This document shows positions 1 to 13,106 of a DNA stretch of 64,000 nucleotides, in pieces. The position numbers and the translations under genes were made by a program. A model generated the notes under the pieces. It was not told where the DNA came from. It searched no databases and was given only the letters and a program-made list of their open reading frames with translations. This DNA is from Cucumis sativus. Its lineage: Eukaryota; Streptophyta; Magnoliopsida; Cucurbitales; Cucurbitaceae. The stretch covers positions 28,691,489-28,755,488 of the forward strand of contig NC_026655.2 of NCBI RefSeq assembly GCF_000004075.3, read 5' to 3'. The first letter of the stretch is position 1, and each line of letters starts with the position of its first letter.

Positions 1-835
1 ACTGACAAAGCTACTAAAAGGTGGAATCATAATCAAGGAAAATATTGTAATAGACAAAACTCATTTTGTCCTTGAAACACTCAAGTGAGAAGATGCCACA
101 TCCAAATATAATGTCAATTATGGTGGCTGACGTGGATACAAGTGAAGATAGAATGGTAGAGCTCGAAAATAATGTTAACATGCTTATGAAGGCAATTGAA
201 GAAATGGATTATGAGATTGCATCTCTAAAAAATCACATAGAGAGTTGTGACGCTGCTGGATCAGGCCATACACATACCATCATGAATAATGATAGAGGGA
301 AAACAGTTTTGGAAGAAAGTCAACCATAAAATTCAAGCTAAATTGCATTATCACTGTTTGTTCAACAATTGTAGAAGATGATTACAGACTCCATCAAAAC
401 TCAATATGGCGGACCTACTCAAACTTTTCATTTGTATTCTAAAACCATATACAAAGATGATTGACAATCTAAGAATGTTAAATAGATGCCAGCCACCCAA
501 GTTCTAACAATTTGATTAAAAGGACCACCTAAAACCACATGTTGCTCACTTCATCGAAACATGTGAAACTATTGATAAGCAAGCAGATTTGTTGATCGAA
601 CAGTTCGTTCGAACTCTCAAAGGAAACACATTCGACTGGTACATCGACCTTGAACCTGAAATCATTAATAGTCGAGAACAACTTGAGGAGGACTTTCTCA
701 CTCGCTTCTACAACACTCAGTGTATTGTTAGCATGATAAAAGTAATTGCCACCAAGCAGCGAAAAGACGAGTCAGTCAATGACTATATTAATCGCTAGAG
801 AGCATTAAGCCTTGATTGCAAAGATTAACACTAAA
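1..835 (+). mobile_element. Ty3/gypsy retrotransposon gag relic
   Basis: Conceptual translation over 589-798 gives a retrotransposon Gag core with the block FVRTLKGNTFDWY, then a conserved DxYINR stretch that runs into a stop where related Gags have Trp. After that stop the frame continues with a RALSLDCKD-like segment. Upstream, 66-329 encodes an acidic coiled-coil-like N-terminal piece (ELENNVNMLMKAIEEMDYE). The two parts are separated by stops and frame changes, so the copy is dead. No LTR, protease or reverse transcriptase is visible in the window; the element begins before position 1 or is a fragment. Gag would form the virus-like particle of the transposon. Family assignment rests on motif recall, not on a search. 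Confidence 0.7.
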
Positions 836-3800
836 GTTGATAAAGTTTACTGATGGACAATTCAAAATGGTTAACTCTAAAATTAACACAAAACATATCG
901 TTTTTCTAGCTATTCCTTTTCATGGATTTAAGCTCTTTAGGAAACGAACTACACGTTTTCCAAAAATTTAACGTCAATAAAATGATTACATTTCATAGAC
1001 TATGCTTGTATTTTATTATTTTTGGAAAAGTAATAGATTTGAGGTATGAGCTTAATTTGTAAAACTTATTTTGCAAAATTTGCATCAACCTATAATTATT
1101 AATTATTATTTGTGAAATGTTGTATGAACATGGGTGGTTATCAGATTTTATATTTTAGATTAATGGCAGTGGAATATTGGTTGTGATATAATTAATTATG
1201 ATTTGATACAAGTCTTGTTTTCCTAAATATTCTTGGCATTTGAAACTGAATATGAACCATATGTTTAGCTTTTGTATTTGGTCAGAATGAGAATGAGAAT
1301 GAAAAAAAAAAAGAAAAAGAGAGAGAAAATGGTAATGGAATATAAACACATTGGAAAAGTGTGGAATCACAGAATAAAATTTCATTAATAACAACTTTAA
1401 CGATACGTTAACCTTTCCATATTAAGTTTGATTACTCCAACACCACATATTACCTCTCTCTCTATCTCTCTACCATCATTTTCTATATTATCAATTTATA
1501 CTTCTAAAATTTTAAGTCGGTATTAATTATTATTATTATTTTGTAAATAAAGTTAATCTTTGTCAACTTTAGGATAGAAAGCATAAAACACATTTCAAGT
1601 GTTTTGGAGAGGAGCAGACGTACAATACACAAAAGAGAAAGAAATTCTTTTTTTGAGTGTAGGATTCCGTTCAGCGGTGTATATATGTTGCTCATGTGGG
1701 TCTCATGAACAACGAATTTTGTTCCAAATCGACCTTCTTCCATTGTATATATCAAAACTATATCATAATTAAGAATGAGATATTTTTTAAAATAACAAAA
1801 TAAATTAAAATATTTATAAACTATAGCAAAATTTTGGATTCTACTAATTATAGTCTTCTATCGCTATAGCATATGATAGAATTTGTTATAAGTTGTAAAT
1901 ATTTTATAAAATCTACTATTTTAAAAAAATATATATTTAAGAAACTTGTTAAAAATAAAAGTTTAGGGCACATTTTTATTTTCAAAGATCAAATAAATAA
2001 AACGATTAAGTTTAAGGACTAATAAACTTGTAATTTATTAAGTTTAGGGATGAAATGAGTTGTTAAAAGTCTTACAATTTTAAAGAGGAAGGGGATAACT
2101 TGCATTGAAAAGTGAAATTTTATATTCTAAAAAAAATAATTTGACAGAAAGTGTTTTAGTTTATAGTTTGAATCCATTTCATGTCATGTACTGTATTAAA
2201 AAGAATTGTGAATTCAGTTGAAGAAGAAAAAGAAGAAAGAAAGAGAGTCAAATACAAGTAAAAGATAGCAAAAAACAGATGAGAACTTGCGGTGGCAACA
2301 AAATAATGGTCAATTTCTAGGGACAAACAAACTCAAAGTTTCAAATCAAAGTGGGAAGATTCCATGAGTCTTTCCTGTATACATATCCATTGCCTTCCAT
2401 TCTCTCCCCCTCTCCTTTTTTCTTCTTCAACACCCTCCATAGGTTCTATCAAAACATTGAAATAAAATTATAATCAAATATTTTGGACATATGTTTGTAG
2501 ATATGATAGTTTTAAATTATGATAAAACATTGACATTGCATTATTGTTGTTTAGAAAAAGGGATTGCTAACAAAAACGTTGATTGTGCATCATACTTTCC
2601 TTATCGGTGCTTCCCTTTTCTTTCTTCCATCGACGTCTTCTTTTATTTAGTATGCCGTTTGCTCATTATAATTTCACCATGCATCTTTAAAGGACTCTTA
2701 CTTCTCTAATTAGGGTTGGTTGTTCAACTTATCTTAAGATCTTAGGAAAACATTTTTATTATCTTGTTCTAGCTATTTCATCCTAGTTAGAAGAAGGAAA
2801 CTTTACATGTATCGAAGACATACTACATTTTCCTCACCACTACTCATTAATTGTGATTGAAAAGAAGGGGTCCCTAAGCTTAAGAGGAGTCTAAGTCATT
2901 CGAACTAATGATGTTTTGTTTAATGGAAAGATATCACTGTGAGAGGGAGTCCCACAAACTTGAGGAGAGCTCAAGTTCTTTAGAAAGGGAGTCTATGTCT
3001 TAGACGGAGCCTAAGACCATCTTCACCAAAAAGTAGATAACAAACAAAGAAATTTAGAGGGAAAAGTAGGTAGACCTATAGGCTTAATTAAAAATAATAC
3101 ACAAAAAAAATTGTATGTCGTCACCAAATGAGGCTAATATAATTTATTTTAAAATTTATTCTTTTACTCGAGATAACTTAAAAAAAAATATCACTAACTA
3201 GCGACAAAATATTCTTAATTTAGAGTTATTTTTTTAATGAAATATTAACAGTTTCAGTTCATATACTATTTGTGTGCATGATTTTTAATACATTTTTTAA
3301 GTTTTTGATTTTTTTTCAATAGTTCAAAAGTATATTTTTAAAACAAAACTTTAACGGTTTTCATCCAAAACGTACCAATAGGGATATTTATGAACTATTT
3401 TTGAAAGATTGAGGGTATTTTTGGAACTTTTGAAAATTTAGAGATATTTTTTACACACGATGTAACTTCGATGGCTACTTTTTATGTTTTAGTTTTTTTT
3501 TTTTTTTTTTTGTCGACGATAGACATGCTGGTACTTTTAATATAAATCTATGCTTTTAATTAAGTTGTAGAAAAGTCTACCAAATATAAAATATAAGCAA
3601 CAAAATGTTACTAAAATAATGAATAGACAAGTTAAATTGTTTAAAAATTAAAATAGTTTTTTATTTTTTATTTTAATATTTTTAAGTATTATTAATCGAC
3701 ATCGACGTTTAATCAATATTTTTATTGATATTTATGTGAACGTCAACCTTTCAAACACTACTGGATATATTATAAATTAGAGTTAATATCTTTATTTTAA

Positions 3801-4454
3801 TAATATACATTAAAAAATATATAATCTATTAGTTCCAATATCAATGTTTAATATTCTAAAAAAAGAATTGTATACCGATAATAAGATTTATAACTTAATT
3901 TGAAAGTACTAATTATGAAATTATTATATTATCGATGCCAAAATTTGGATGATGAAAATGCACGCAACCTTCGTACGACAACAACGCTAAATTTGTAATC
4001 TAGGAAAGAATAAATTATTCATGATCAAAATATTTGTACATCGATATCATGCTTACCACACAGGCTTTAATGCTTTATTAGAAAGTGTATATATGTAGCA
4101 AGTTAATTAGAGAGTTTAAGTAATAAAATGAAGCTACTTTTCTTACGGTTATCTTGATATATTTATAGGCGGTAATTTATTTGGAAACCCTCTCCCTTGG
4201 GTTTTTTTAGTTGTTTTAGGTTTATTCTTTATTTATTAGGCTAAAGTGGGCAAGAAATAGTTTGCATCGACTTTTAATTACGTTTATTATCTAAACATTT
4301 TGAGACAAAAACTCCAATAAGTTTCCATTTGGACTAAACTTTAGTCAAAAATGGTAATTGTATAAGTATATATTACATAAAACGTACAAATATAAATACA
4401 ATAAACTAGAGCATCCTCATACACATTACACATCTTTGACTTGCTCTAGATTAT
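836..4454. other. Intergenic, AT-rich, no gene seen
   Basis: No supportable coding region. The stretch holds one fold-back MITE (1789-1923), a pyrimidine-rich stretch near 2400-2430, a poly-T tract near 3490-3510, and a 2860-3030 segment with recurring 'gagtc'/'aggagtct' phrases that resembles degraded Copia LTR sequence. Short reading frames here have no recognisable domain. Confidence 0.5.
1789..1923. repeat. Fold-back MITE (about 135 bp)
   Basis: The left arm (from 1789, AAAATAACAAAATAAATT...) matches the reverse complement of the right end (AAAATAGTAGATTTTATA...) over about 40 bp with mismatches. The centre carries TCTATCGCTATAGC and ATGATAGA. A related arm occurs at 54915-55035, so this is a small dispersed family. 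No coding capacity. Confidence 0.5.
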
Positions 4455-4803
4455 TTTATATATCTTACCGAACCTAGACTCTCTAGATGACCCTCGAACA
4501 CTTTAGCCATGAGAGCCTTTGTAAATGAATCAATAATGTTATGCTCTGAAGTGACCTTTGTAACGATCATGTGTCTCCTTGTTGAACAATCTCCCTTATT
4601 AGATTATACTTCCTCTCTATGTGATTTTCTCGTTTGTAGCTGTGGGATGTTTTAGAATTGACTACTATCCCACTGTTGTCATAGTATAAAGTACGATAAA
4701 TAAGTTTATGTTTGGAAAAACTTCCAAAACATGCAGGGATTTGCTGAGCCAAACTGCTTCTTTTGCTATTTTGCAAACAACGACGTACTTAGCCTCCATA
4801 ATG
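4455..4803 (-). mobile_element. Copia-type RNase H / polyprotein C-terminus fragment
   Basis: Read on the minus strand, the fragment begins with an EAKYVVVC block equivalent to the Copia RNase H EAEYVA motif (about 4773-4799). It continues with YYDNSGIVVNSK and HIERKYNLIREIVQQGD (4567-4700), then after a frameshift VTKVTSEHNI and TKALMAKVFEGHLESLG (4455-4560). This order is the standard C-terminal end of a plant Copia Pol. At least two frame changes and no upstream RT or integrase show that it is a dead fragment. Its 3' side should face an LTR at lower coordinates; none could be delimited. Confidence 0.8.
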
Positions 4804-7190
4804 GAGTCTAAAATGCATCTTTTTCTAAACTCTAATCGATGTCAACAATGATATATAGTAGATCATTTTTTACGTGTTTTCAGCTATTCTTCAACAATTT
4901 TAGGCATTAGGAGAGTACCTTTTTCTTCTAGTAATTTGAGAATGATACTTTATCTTATGGAGAGCCTCATATATCATTACTCACAAAGGAGTATACTCAA
5001 ATGTACATAAGCCTAAGTTCTTATATTGAAGAGTCTTTCACAAGTTGGAGGAAAGATAACATCAAAAGAGAGAGAGTCTCATACACTAAAAAAAGTCAAA
5101 GTGTATCGTTATTAACATCCACATAGGAGGAGTTTAAGTTCCATTAAGAAGAAGTGTCACACCTAGAAGGAGCCCATATAATAAATAAGTTAGGCTCTAC
5201 ATGTGTCATAGTTAAACATCACCACTTTAATTATTTCAAATAAGTATTACATTGTAAGCACTTGACTTTTTATATTAGTGAATTCATCGTCCTTTCCAGA
5301 GTATAGCATTCCATCGACGTATGATCGCATATCACCAAAATGGGTCACTAAAGGATCTGAGTGTTTTTCTTGCTTCGTTGTTTCTATGCTATATTTTTGT
5401 ATTTGTGATAGCTTGAACATCTTATTTACCAATGTAATATATAGAAATTAAAAGTAGACCCTTATGCATGATGGCGTGCAAGTTAAGTGAGGTGATAAAT
5501 GATCATTAAAGGTAAAGACCTTAGAGTTGTTTGGTACAACAAAAGTCAATATGAGAAGGTGTAAAGAGTTTTATATGATGTTAAGATTAGTTCACTACAT
5601 TTTTATTTTCTTCTCAAGAAGTGATATGTTAGTTTAACAATATTAGATATAACCTTTTTAGAGGTTGAAAAGTTTCATCCCCATGAATTTCAAAACAATT
5701 TCTTTTGGGGTATTTTTCTGTTATTTATGAATTTTGTTTTCTATAATCAATTCTTCTTCCAATCAAATCTACAAATATTTATAATATATGGTCAAACTCA
5801 GTAAGAGAGTAAATTAAATTTAGTGATTCCATCATCAGGTTTTTCAACATAAAATCTATAAACACTTTCTTAGTTTTTCTTATATTATTGATTCAGACAA
5901 TTTGATCTCAAAATATTCCAAAACGTTATACTATTTTGTAACTATTTCTCCATCTTTTTTAAAATTTTTTTGCTCTCATATTCACATTTACACTAATATC
6001 TAAACTATACTAGAAATAATTAAAAATGAAAATTTCCATAAATTTTCAATAAATTCATAAAATTATAATGAAAAAAGAGGTTAGAAATTACCCTTCATTG
6101 GTTCACCTTTGACAGCTAAGATATTTATAAAAAATAGAAAAACAAAACTGATTGAAATAGTTTTCTCAAACCCAACTCTAAGATTCCATTAAACAAAATT
6201 GACTTTGAATACAGAATCTTTATCTACTCTTTAATCTTTTCAAATTTCAAAGAATAATCTAATAATAACGTTGTAAATATGACATTTGAACTTACATCTA
6301 AAAGGTACTAATTTGACAGTTTTACCAACAATCTAAATATTCATTCTCCTACTTTTTGTTATATATATTATATCAAAAGTATAAAGTTAAAGGAGTTTGA
6401 AATTTTTGATAAATAAGTCTTCTCTATATTATTTTATAAATTAAATATTTAAGATAGAATAAAATTTATCAATAAAAAATACCTATAGCCTTGGCCTTGG
6501 ACTTAGGGCTGAGATTCACAAAATTTCTCTCTTCATTTTGTTCTTAAAGTTTTCATTTTTTTTTTCTCAACCATATAAAATTGTTTAAATTTTTCTATAT
6601 TAAACGTGTCATTTTTTTTTCTTTCTTGTCTTCAGACAATTAAACATGTCATTTTCAATACATTTTTATTCAAACTAAATCAGTATAAATTTGTCCAAAA
6701 AGAAAATGAATATTTTAAAGAACATTTTTAAATATATAAAAATCTCTCGATATTTAATGTGTAAAGATATAATTCAAGTTTTTAATATATATTTTGAGAA
6801 TATAGTAATTGATATTTATATAAAATGAGAGATTTGTAAGTTTTATTTTGAAGGTGAGATTTGTTTAGGGAACGGGGAGCCCTCACCCATTGGTCCATTC
6901 TCCATCTGATCGGACAATCAGTGCCGGAACCGAGATGGGTCTCCACAGGACCCTGCCCCTAGAGAAAATGGAGATGTCTACGTAGAGGTAGATGTGGAAT
7001 GTGGGCTATTTATGACCACACCTACCTTATGGAACAACGTGAACAAAGAAATTAAAAGAGTTTCATTCATTACCTTCAAAGTATCTACATATTTAAAAGC
7101 TGTAAAAATTAAACTACAAAATATCTTAACTAAGAACTGTATCATTAAAAATTTAAAAGCAGAGAAAAACCATAAACATTCTTGTTTCTC
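4804..7190. other. Intergenic, no gene seen
   Basis: AT-rich spacer with small reading frames lacking any domain. The 5040-5220 part has 'aggaggagt' and 'gaagaagtgtcac' phrases like decayed LTR sequence. The exception in composition is 6868-6960, a GC-rich block (see findings). The last ~200 bases are 3' flank, probably including the 3'UTR, of the transporter gene that ends at 7191. Confidence 0.45.
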
Positions 7191-8615
7191 TCACAATAAT
7201 TCAACAATGGCTTCAGGTTCAGGATTAAACTCCAATATCTTCTTCTTCTTACAAATCTTCATCAATCCAAACCACAAAATCCCACCCACCGTCATTCCAC
7301 CACTCACCAACAACACATTCTTATGGGTAAAAACCATCACAACCACCAGAAACCCAGACGGAATCAAACACATCATAATCAAACCTGGCAGTTTCAATGG
7401 AACTTTGAACGGCCTCTTTATCCCTGGATGCCTCCATCTCAACCAAACAAACGATGAAAATTCCAACAACATTCCTAAACTGTATATGAAATTCGCCGAC
7501 GCTACAATGTCCGTGAAATCCATGTACGAAACCGCCAGAGAAATCGCCGTGCAGATCACAATCCCAATCCATGGCGTCTTGAACCATTTCGCTCTACTCC
7601 CGAAGAATTTGGGTAAAACCCCAATCTCCGCCATACCCAGAATTTGATACGCGCTGCTGCTTAATTGGGCTTCGAAAAGCCCAATTGCTGATAACGTTGA
7701 ACCGATTTCCAGGAGGAATTTCAGCCATTTTCCGGCGATTATTCCTGCGGCTTGTGCGTGGAATCCAGATCCCCAAGCGGATTGTTCAACATCTACGGCG
7801 CCGATTACGGCTAAGAGTGGGATTAAGTAAGAAAGACAAGTGAATATTACAGAGACGAACAGAGCCTTGGGGAACGTTTTTTGGGGGTTTTCAACTTCTC
7901 CGGCGAGTGTGCTTACATTATCCCAGAAATTGAGGTTCCAAAACAGAGTGTTGAGATACAGATTCCAATCCCTTTCCTTATCGCCCAAAATCAGCCATCG
8001 ATGGGGCTTGATTTTGGGGATTGCAATGAAGGTCATTAAAATGAAGGGTAAGAGAGATAAGAAGGCTAAAACGACGGCAACGTATCCGACGATGGTGAGA
8101 CCGATGTAGTTGAGGGCGGCGAGGATGAGGGTGGAAGCGAGGACGGCGATGCGGCGGGGCCAGCCGGATTCAAGCGGCGGAGCAATTTTCTTGATGTAAT
8201 CGATACAGAGGACAGGGAAGGCGGCGATGTTGATGACGCCGCTGAGGAGTTTCCATGTACCCATGAGAGAACCCCAGAAGGGTCCGAAGGCTCTTTCGGC
8301 CCAAATGACGAAGCCGCCGTTGCCGGGGAAAGCGGTGGAGAGCTCTGCCGTGATTAGAGCCTCCGGGACACTCCATATGAAAGGAAAGACGATGAAGCCG
8401 ATGATGGCGAGGAGAGGTCCGGCGGCTTGGACGGTTGGCTCTTCGCCGTAAGGGCCGCCGGCGACTTCGAAGTAGATGAGGAAGATGAGGGGGATTAGAG
8501 TGAGTTTTTTTCTGACTGAGGGAGGGGTGGAGGGAGTGGTTGTGGGGAGGATTTGAGAAGAGGAATCGGTGGTGGCCGGTTGGTTGGAGTTGGACTGTTG
8601 TTTGTCATCTGCCAT
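7191..8615 (-). CDS. PUT: Polyamine / amino-acid transporter, plant PUT (LAT) family
   Basis: A 474-residue, intronless integral membrane protein of the amino acid-polyamine-organocation (APC) superfamily. The soluble N-terminus (residues 1-35) is rich in Ser, Thr, Pro and Gln. The family signature [15 protein letters not shown] (about 53-67) is followed by [11 protein letters not shown] and [10 protein letters not shown] (about 82-105), then hydrophobic segments to a basic tail (KICKKKK). Length and single-exon coding region match plant PUTs, which take up polyamines such as putrescine and spermidine (and paraquat) by proton symport. The overall sequence reminds me most of the At3g13620-type member. 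Start chosen at MADDKQQ; an in-frame Met 9 codons upstream (8642) is possible but adds an atypical leader. The coding region is far richer in G+C than its surroundings. A TATA-like TTTATAAT lies on the minus strand near 8677-8684. Open frames on the other strand over this gene are shadows. Confidence 0.93.
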   Translation of the reverse strand: MADDKQQSNSNQPATTDSSSQILPTTTPSTPPSVRKKLTLIPLIFLIYFEVAGGPYGEEPTVQAAGPLLAIIGFIVFPFIWSVPEALITAELSTAFPGNGGFVIWAERAFGPFWGSLMGTWKLLSGVINIAAFPVLCIDYIKKIAPPLESGWPRRIAVLASTLILAALNYIGLTIVGYVAVVLAFLSLLPFILMTFIAIPKIKPHRWLILGDKERDWNLYLNTLFWNLNFWDNVSTLAGEVENPQKTFPKALFVSVIFTCLSYLIPLLAVIGAVDVEQSAWGSGFHAQAAGIIAGKWLKFLLEIGSTLSAIGLFEAQLSSSAYQILGMAEIGVLPKFFGSRAKWFKTPWIGIVICTAISLAVSYMDFTDIVASANFIYSLGMLLEFSSFVWLRWRHPGIKRPFKVPLKLPGLIMMCLIPSGFLVVVMVFTHKNVLLVSGGMTVGGILWFGLMKICKKKKILEFNPEPEAIVELL

Positions 8616-9890
8616 GATTGATTGGGAGAAGCTAACAAACAAACAAAACCAAACAACTAAAAATAGAGCCTTGTAAGATTATAAAAGACAAATAAAAAGA
8701 GGAAAATAGAAAAATATATCAACAAGTTTGTTATTAATATTATTAATTCAAAAAAGATATATACCATTTTAGTCTTAAATTTTGAAAAAGAATGGGTTTG
8801 GTCTACAATGTTTAGAACACATCTCTTTAGTCTTTAGTCTTTGGGTTTGTAAGAATATATTCATTTGGTGTCAAGCTTTTTAATAAAAATACTTCCATGA
8901 CCTTTGTTTTGAAGTCCATTTTTAAAAATTAAAAAGTAAAGAAAAGGAACCTTTTGAAAAATAATGATAAAAGGAGTCAATTATCCAATACATTTTGAAA
9001 ACCCACATTTTTGTTTTATAGGTAATAAATGAGTTGAGGAGGAGAGGGCCATATTGTTGGATGCTAAATGCTAAAACTGCATGATTGATTGATTTATTAT
9101 TTAAGGGCAATTTCTCCATTCAACTATCCATAAATCCACAAATCCTTTTAAATATTCTATAAACAATCAATTTTCAATCTAAAAATCAAATCTTAACTAT
9201 TAATTGACAATTTTTCATAAACATAAAACAACCCTCCCTATTTTTTCAAGAAAAGTATTCAACTTTTGCTCTCCCTTTCCATTTCTTTCATATGCAATTT
9301 CTTGTTTACTTTTTCTTTTTTTTTTCCATTTCCTAGATTAAGCATTTAGTTTTTAAAAATTTATACTTATTTCTTCTCAATTTGATTTTCATTTTTTCAA
9401 TTAAAACATTTAAACTCCTGAACAAAAAATTATATTTACCAAATTTGTTATATGAAAAAAAAAAAAAGTGTTGTGAACTGTTTTTTTAATTTTTTTATCT
9501 AATGCAATTTTCCTATAACAAAACACCAAAATATCTAATGCAATTTCCCCTCTCCACCGTCTTTCTTCTCTTCTTCTACATTTTTTTTATAATTTTTTGA
9601 AATCATCGTCTTTGTTTTCAATCAATCATAAATTTTATACCAAATATATCAAATATAAAATATTTTGAAAAAAAATCGTTAGGATATTGGTACATGATCA
9701 TGTAGATTTGAAACGTTACAAAAAAATTATTAAATATATTACACCAGTGAGTGACCAATTAATTGTGTGTTAACCGAACATATTTGGTTTTCTATTTGTG
9801 GGTAATGTAAACTTTTTTTTTTCTTTTTGAAATGGTTAAATATTCAGTGGATTTGTTATATTTTTTTAAAAGACCTACTTTTAAAAACTA

Positions 9891-9931
<41 letters not shown>

Positions 9932-11069
9932 TATATATATAATATATATATATAATATATATATATATTTAGTTTTCAAAACATAACTTAGTTTTATTTA
10001 AAACGCTAGCCCGAAATAGATAACATTACAAAGGAACTTAGAAATAGGACTAGTTTTTAAAAACAAAAAATAAACTATTTGATTTTTAGTTTTTTTTTTT
10101 TGTTTTTGTAAATTAAGTCTATAAATATTCATTCTACTCCTAATTTTTTGGATTTTTATTATTCAGATACTAAAAAAAAATGTAGTGATTATCAAACATG
10201 ACCTTAATAATTCAATTTTAGCATGTAACAGTTCATATGTACATTTTCAAATTGGTAAAATTATCTAATTATATTTTTAAAATAATACAAAAATATAATC
10301 AAATTTTTATTAATGAAGTTTAGTGGGATGAAGGTGGTGATATAAAAAAGGAAAAGAAATAAAAATTTGGAAAACGTAATTGAAATGAGTGGTTTTGGAT
10401 GTGAGCTAATAAATGTATATCTAAAATAGCATTATTTGAAAATTCCATTAGTTTCTTTACCTTTTCTTTTCTTTTCTTTTGGGGATTCTCGACTTGTATC
10501 TTTACGCTACAATATGAGAAAATTAGAATAGCCTTCAACATTAAAATAGGATTCCATATGATGCCTTCTAATTCATTTATTATTTCCTTTTAAAGCAAAC
10601 CACAACACAATCTTACCCCATCCAATCAAAACTAATCTTTTTCCACTCCTTTCCTCCTTTTATTTTCACCTCTCTTCCATTACATGCTTCTTATGAAAAA
10701 TCTTATAAAGTCCCTCATCCCACATAATTGAATCATCGAAAAGGAAGATACACATTGTTGGTATAGGTAGTAGTTTCCACTTCTTATAAATCTTTTCTAA
10801 TCGTATTAAATAAAACTTCTCTTCGGTGTCCCTAATATAGTATTAATTTAATACATTTTATGTCACATCTTATCATATCATTTTATTGTTAGTTAACTAA
10901 CGGTCACAATGGTCTTATGAATCATTTAGAATCATTTTCTAAACTTTTTCAAGGCTCAAATGTTCATTTTAAAACTTAACGGACCAAATAGATATCGATT
11001 TTAAACATCAACAAATAATTAAATATAAAGAGAATTATAAAAGTAATAACTACTCATTTCTCCAACTCA
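8616..11069. other. Intergenic, no gene seen
   Basis: Upstream flank of the transporter gene, then AT-rich spacer with several poly-T and poly-A runs and an (AT)n tract at 9895-9969. Nothing coding was recognised. Confidence 0.5.
9895..9969. repeat. (AT)n microsatellite
   Basis: About 75 bp of almost uninterrupted TA dinucleotides, with occasional AA breaks (ATAATATA) that shift the phase. Confidence 0.9.
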
Positions 11070-11141
11070 GCGTTTGTAGTCCAACGGTTAGGATAATTGC
11101 CTTCCAAGCAATAGACCCGGGTTCGACTCCCGGCAAACGCA
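11070..11141 (+). tRNA. tRNA-Gly (anticodon TCC), copy 1
   Basis: 72-nt gene. Acceptor stem GCGTTTG pairs with CAAACGC, with discriminator A. The A box TAGTCCAACGG and B box GGTTCGACTCC are intact. The anticodon arm ATTGC-CTTCCAA-GCAAT has a perfect stem and loop anticodon TCC, which reads GGA glycine codons. No intron. A TTTT Pol III terminator follows at once. The sequence is identical to copy 2 at 16072. Confidence 0.96.
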
Positions 11142-11189
11142 TTTTGCTATTCAAAACCAAACCAAGAAAACTTATGAAATCTTTGTCAA

Positions 11190-12700
11190 TTTTATTCTAG
11201 TATATATATAAGAAGATTTATATAAATAGATGTCACACTCTTCTCAAAGAAGTGAGGTGTGACGATGTCAATTTTTGTTACGATGTTTCACCTATTTTTT
11301 TTATAAGTGTGTGGTCGTGTGATATTGGCGTGGTTGAAGACAAAGTGTGAAAAAACGTGCAACAAAATTATGTGTTGAGAAAAGTCTTTTACGAAGTACT
11401 CAGTCTGTGTGATGTGTGGTATTGAACATTTTGTTTATGACATTGTGACTGATTTGTTTGAGAAGATCCGTGCAAGTTAGGGGAGCCTAAACATTGAAGA
11501 TTGTTTTGAGGAGTCTCTCACAGGGGGAGACTGCATATTAAGACGAAAGGTAGAAGCGGAATTGATTGTTAACCTTTCTGCTAAGTTTAATGATTCTAGT
11601 GCCATAGAATTTCAGAAGGTCGTGCATGTGCATGGGGTTTGCTTTACAATCTCTTCATCTCTCCTCAATTAGTTTATGGAATTATCTGTGTATGAAGATC
11701 TTGCTGTTACTTATCAATCTTTTGAGTAATTGGTAGTGGAACTCACTAGTGGCATAGTTCACTCTTGGCCTACAAATGGTCAACTACCTTCTGTTCGGTT
11801 GAGCATCAAATATGTTATTTTTCATAAAATAGCATCCTATCATTCTATCTACTATTGATGTGGCTGGTCCAGCTTCTAAGACTATGAACTTGAGTTTTCG
11901 ACTGTTTCAAGAAGCACGAATCACATGTTTATGATCTACGTCTTTAGATTTCTGTCTTGCTCCTGGTGGTTCTCGCTCCTCTTTCTTCATTCTTCCCGCC
12001 TCCTTCTGTTGGGTTGTTGCTTTTTGCTCCCATGATGTCTCAAGTTCTTCAAGTACTTTTTGAGGAGTCGAGTAGAGTATTATGCGGGTTTTATTTGCTC
12101 ATTGCTCTATGGTGGAGTCATTACTGACAAGATCTTCAAAGGATGATGTTTTCAGTTACTGTTCCTGCTTCTTAACTTTATTTTGTCAGCAAGCAAAGGG
12201 GAGTGTATATGGGTGTTATGTGATGTGATCTTCTTCAACACTCTATGAATGAATATGAATTTGCTATTTTGTTTTGTTGATGATTAGCTGGTTTAGATCT
12301 GCTTTGGTCCTCTACGAACAGATATGGATTTGATGTTTTGCTTTGTTGATGATTAGCTTATTCAGATCTGGGTATGATATTTTTTTTTGTGACTAAAGTG
12401 TTGTGTGGCTAGCTATTTTTGGTTTGCTTCTCAATATAACTTCTGGGTTGTTTCTAGTTTCTCTGTGTTTGGTTCTGCTAGTGATTAGGTTGTTGGTTTG
12501 TTTTGTGCTTGTCTGCTCAAATAAAGGAAGCTGGTCTCAAGGGGGAGTTTGTTATTGTTGTGGTCTCACTTCCTTTATTGTATTTATTTATTATGTTATT
12601 CTGAATTTGGTTATTGAGATTGGTTGGTTGGTTGTGCTATCCCTTCATTCTCGAGTTGTTTGGATCCCTTCCCATAGTTACTTCATATTATTATGTGAAT
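11190..12700 (+). other. Possible decayed Copia-like element, no gene seen
   Basis: A T-rich stretch with many stops. At 12540-12550 a CAAGGGGGAG purine run followed by TTTGTTA looks like a polypurine tract beside an LTR start (TGTTA). At 12246-12301 and 12316-12370 a ~55-bp segment (GTTTTGTTGATGATTAGCT core) is duplicated. Isolated 'ggggagcctaaa' and 'gaggagtctctcacagggggag' phrases also suggest Copia remains. The 109-codon frame at 12403-12732 is a by-product of T-richness. Confidence 0.25.
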
Positions 12701-13106
12701 GTTTTGTTATGATTTGTAGAAAAAAAAAATAATTTCTTGAAAAGGTGTGGTTGGTGATATATTTCGATTGATGAGACGTTTCGATGTGTCCCTTCTTGAC
12801 TTATGAATTACGATATTGCACATAGAAGATAGAAAATTACTGAAAAGTCCAGAATACTTGATGAGAAGATTGCAAGTGGTCTTTGATATATAATCTCTTA
12901 CCATAGATCTAAAGCCCATCAGATGTAGATAGTGTGTCATTGAACTGGGTAACAAAAGTTTGATGTGTTCTATGTGATTTTACGTGACTCCGTAACTAAT
13001 TCTTATTTAGTCACATTGGTAAACAAACAAGAAAGAAATACACATAAATTTATGAAATGTTGGTTTAATTCCATGGCTTGTCAGCACAGTTGTAAGGTCG
13101 GCAATA

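Noticed and set aside
6994-7647. 217-codon plus-strand frame
   Set aside because: It overlaps the 3' half of the transporter gene on the opposite strand and its composition mirrors that gene; no domain.
8616-8642. Longer N-terminus of the transporter from the upstream in-frame ATG
   Set aside because: The added nine residues (MFVSFSQSI) are hydrophobic and unlike the acidic/polar N-termini of the family; the MADD start fits better, though this is not proven.
12403-12732. 109-codon hydrophobic frame resembling a small membrane protein
   Set aside because: The region is T-rich, so Leu, Phe, Val and Cys codons arise by chance; surrounding DNA looks like retroelement debris.
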